Source: Candidatus Bathyarchaeota archaeon
GTDB taxonomy: Archaea > Thermoproteota > Bathyarchaeia > 40CM-2-53-6 > FEN-987
Assembly: GCA_022865625.1 (NCBI GenBank)
Contig: JALHTB010000042.1
Coordinates: 1-6,516 of the forward strand
DNA length: 6,516 bases
Direction: 5' to 3'
The notes beneath the pieces were generated by a model that worked only from the letters and a program-made list of their open reading frames with translations, did not search any database and was not told the origin of the DNA. The position numbers were made by a program, and so were the translations under genes. This document shows, one piece after another, positions 5,630 through 6,516 of this stretch (the stretch's first letter is position 1; every line of letters starts with the position of its first letter).

Positions 5630-5806
5630 TTGAACAGACTCACGATACTTCTTCAGGTCCTCAGTTTCCTAGTGGTGCTAATCTTCATCCGCGGCGGGTC
5701 TTGGATGTGGATACTCATTCTAATCATTCTACTCGTTCTAGTCTATCTAAGCGAACGCGCCACCAAGAAGAAACTATCTACACAGAATGAAGTAACGCCG
5801 CCCTAA
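5630..5806 (+). CDS. Small two-helix hydrophobic membrane protein (TTG start)
   Basis: A 58-residue ORF starting at TTG 5630, with an in-frame TAG only 9 nt upstream and an AGGT string about 7 nt before the start. Two strongly hydrophobic segments (about 4-20 and 25-40) are separated by an RGGS turn and followed by a polar, Lys-rich tail (SERATKKKL...) ending in two prolines. This is the composition expected of a membrane hairpin with a cytoplasmic tail. Leu/Ile/Val codons dominate the middle, a bias unlikely in random sequence, whereas the overlapping ATG frame at 5599 encodes a polar peptide with no protein-like pattern. I recognise no family. It sits alone between the two tRNA 3' fragments, with no neighbouring gene close enough for an operon. 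Confidence 0.55.
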   Translation: MNRLTILLQVLSFLVVLIFIRGGSWMWILILIILLVLVYLSERATKKKLSTQNEVTPP

Positions 5807-5848
5807 CCTTGCCAAATGCTTCAGACTCCCGCGGGAATGCGAGAGACC

Positions 5849-5914
5849 CCTCATCTCCTATTTGAATGAGGCCACCACTCTATCATTGGTGTTTGATTCT
5901 CGTCAAGCGATGAG
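5849..5914 (+). repeat. Three consecutive stem-loops upstream of the tRNA 3' end
   Basis: The stems are CCTCAT/ATGAGG (5849-5854 with 5866-5871), CACCA/TGGTG (5873-5877 with 5887-5891) and CTCGTC/GATGAG (5899-5904 with 5909-5914, one G-T pair, 4-nt loop). They follow each other within 66 nt in otherwise non-coding sequence. A perfect TCCCGCGGGA palindrome lies just before them (5827-5836). Possible meanings are a small RNA, a 3' UTR structure or chance. Confidence 0.45.
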
Positions 5915-5965
5915 GGAAGAGGGTTCATGCAAGGGGGGAAAACGTCAGGCGTCTCTCGTTCAAGC

Positions 5966-6000
5966 GTAGGCCTTCGTGGGTTCGAATCCCACCCCCCGCA
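5966..6000 (+). tRNA. tRNA 3' end (Leu-like), partial: T arm and acceptor strand only
   Basis: The T stem GTGGG/CCCAC (5976-5980 with 5988-5992) is perfect, and the T loop TTCGAAT matches the consensus. The acceptor strand CCCCCGC (5993-5999) is followed by discriminator A (6000), with no encoded CCA. The A73 discriminator and the GTAGGCCTTC stretch before the T arm, which resembles the 3' side of a long variable arm, point to tRNA-Leu. The expected 5' acceptor GCGGGGG and a D arm are not found upstream or elsewhere in the window on either strand. A weak alternative is GCAAGGG at 5929-5935, which pairs at 5 of 7 positions and would give a 72-nt molecule, but with poor D and anticodon arms. 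Most likely it is a fragment left by integration or recombination; a half gene for trans-splicing is less likely. Confidence 0.6.
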
Positions 6001-6045
6001 TTATTCCCCAAAACGAGCGGAGAACACCTGGCTGTCCTCACAACA

Positions 6046-6055
6046 CCTTATTTGA
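6046..6055 (+). promoter_or_regulatory. TATA-like box of the PPC-domain gene
   Basis: CCTTATTTGA is the most AT-rich stretch in the 80 nt before the gene and ends 26 nt before its ATG. The transcript would then be leaderless or nearly so, which agrees with the absence of a clear ribosome binding site. Confidence 0.35.
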
Positions 6056-6081
6056 TCGTACTCACCCGGCATGAATCGTGA

Positions 6082-6510
6082 ATGCCAAAGATGAACCTGC
6101 ACGAGTCGTGCGAAGAGAGACGCTTCATCGCGAGCTTGGATCACGGTGCGGATCTTCTCAACTCCATAAGGAAAGTCGCCGAGGAGAGAGGCATCAAGGC
6201 CGGTGTGTTCTGGATCATCGGGGCTGTCAAGGATGCAACGGTGGCCTACTACAATCAGAAGGACAAGAAGTATGTGAAGACAGTCCTGAACGATGCCTTT
6301 GAGATAACCTCTTGTTTGGGAAACATATCCGAATTCAAAGGACAGACCAGAGTGCACGCCCACATAACTTTAGCAGACAAGAACGGCAGGATTCTAGGAG
6401 GACACGCATGCGAAGGTACGACAATCTACGCTGCAGAGCTGTACCTTGTAGACCTGAAAGTCAAACTCGAGAGAGCGCATGATAATACCACAGGATTGGA
6501 CCTATTCTAG
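6082..6510 (+). CDS. PPC/DUF296-domain protein (COG1661, PD1-like DNA-binding family)
   Basis: A 142-residue single-domain protein of the usual length for prokaryotic PPC proteins. The family core is clear: hydrophobic GVFWIIGAVKDATVAYY (41-57), then RVHAHITLAD (90-99) and GGHACEGTTIYAAELYL (106-122). The histidines H92, H94 and H108 form the H-x-H...GGH triad that binds metal in known PPC structures; E119 is also conserved. The domain forms trimers. In plants it is attached to AT-hook DNA-binding proteins, while the role of stand-alone archaeal members is not established, so DNA binding should not be assumed. The start is ATG 6082 (an in-frame ATG at 6091 is the alternative); an ATG at 6071 is out of frame. 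It lies 81 nt after the tRNA 3' end and is probably transcribed alone from its own promoter. Confidence 0.9.
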   Translation: MPKMNLHESCEERRFIASLDHGADLLNSIRKVAEERGIKAGVFWIIGAVKDATVAYYNQKDKKYVKTVLNDAFEITSCLGNISEFKGQTRVHAHITLADKNGRILGGHACEGTTIYAAELYLVDLKVKLERAHDNTTGLDLF

Positions 6511-6516
6511 GCAACC

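Noticed and set aside
5599..5790. 63-codon ATG ORF overlapping the hydrophobic microprotein
   Set aside because: Its translation is polar and pattern-free, while the frame starting at 5630 gives a clear two-helix membrane protein; it is a shadow frame.
6001..6363. 120-codon minus-strand ORF opposite the PPC gene
   Set aside because: The plus strand encodes a clear PPC domain with conserved histidines; the antisense frame shows no motif.
1..6516. CRISPR array, insertion sequence or integrase
   Set aside because: No regularly spaced repeats, terminal inverted repeats with a transposase, or recombinase motifs were seen on either strand.

Overview
The window most likely comes from an archaeon of moderate GC content. 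The evidence is a COG1361/CARDB-type exported protein with an arginine-flanked C-terminal anchor, a PadR-controlled ABC-2 exporter, a COG1661-type PPC (DUF296) protein, GGTGA/GGAG Shine-Dalgarno sites mixed with TTG and GTG starts, short AT-rich TATA-like boxes with very short leaders, and a tRNA 3' end with no encoded CCA. I cannot place the lineage; Thermoproteota-type (Bathyarchaeia or Nitrososphaeria relatives) or Thermoplasmatota would both fit.

Layout. Positions 1-193 hold no convincing gene. On the minus strand are two overlapping genes. 888-2126 encodes a secreted or membrane-anchored protein built of three tandem beta-sandwich repeats. 194-928 encodes a helix-hairpin-helix protein of the HhH-GPD DNA glycosylase type that lacks the catalytic lysine. 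A compact divergent promoter (about 2127-2218), full of CGATAAC/GATAC repeats and one perfect 10-bp palindrome, separates them from a tightly packed plus-strand operon: a PadR regulator (2219-2614), a small unrecognised ORF with a strong ribosome binding site (2611-2862), an ABC ATPase (2867-3652), an ABC-2 permease (3654-4844) and a small membrane protein (4841-5089). Junctions are 4-base overlaps or gaps of one to four bases, so the genes are probably co-transcribed and translationally coupled.

Positions 5090-6081 contain no large gene. They are rich in inverted repeats, including a 19-nt GTCAC...GTGAC palindrome at 5229-5247 and a 9-bp stem at 5398-5434. Two ungapped, 35-nt copies of a tRNA 3' end lie at 5438-5472 (degenerate) and 5966-6000 (intact T arm and acceptor strand, Leu-like). 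No matching 5' half is visible. Between them lies a TTG-started, 58-residue, very hydrophobic ORF (5630-5806). The window closes with a complete PPC/DUF296 gene (6082-6510).

How the parts may work together (inference): PadR probably senses a ligand and represses the ATPase/permease operon, and through the shared promoter perhaps also the divergent repeat protein, which could be an extracytoplasmic partner of the exporter. The tRNA fragments look like remnants of integration or recombination at a tRNA-Leu gene. If they are attachment-site remnants, sequence to the left of 5966 may be acquired DNA; no integrase is present in the window.
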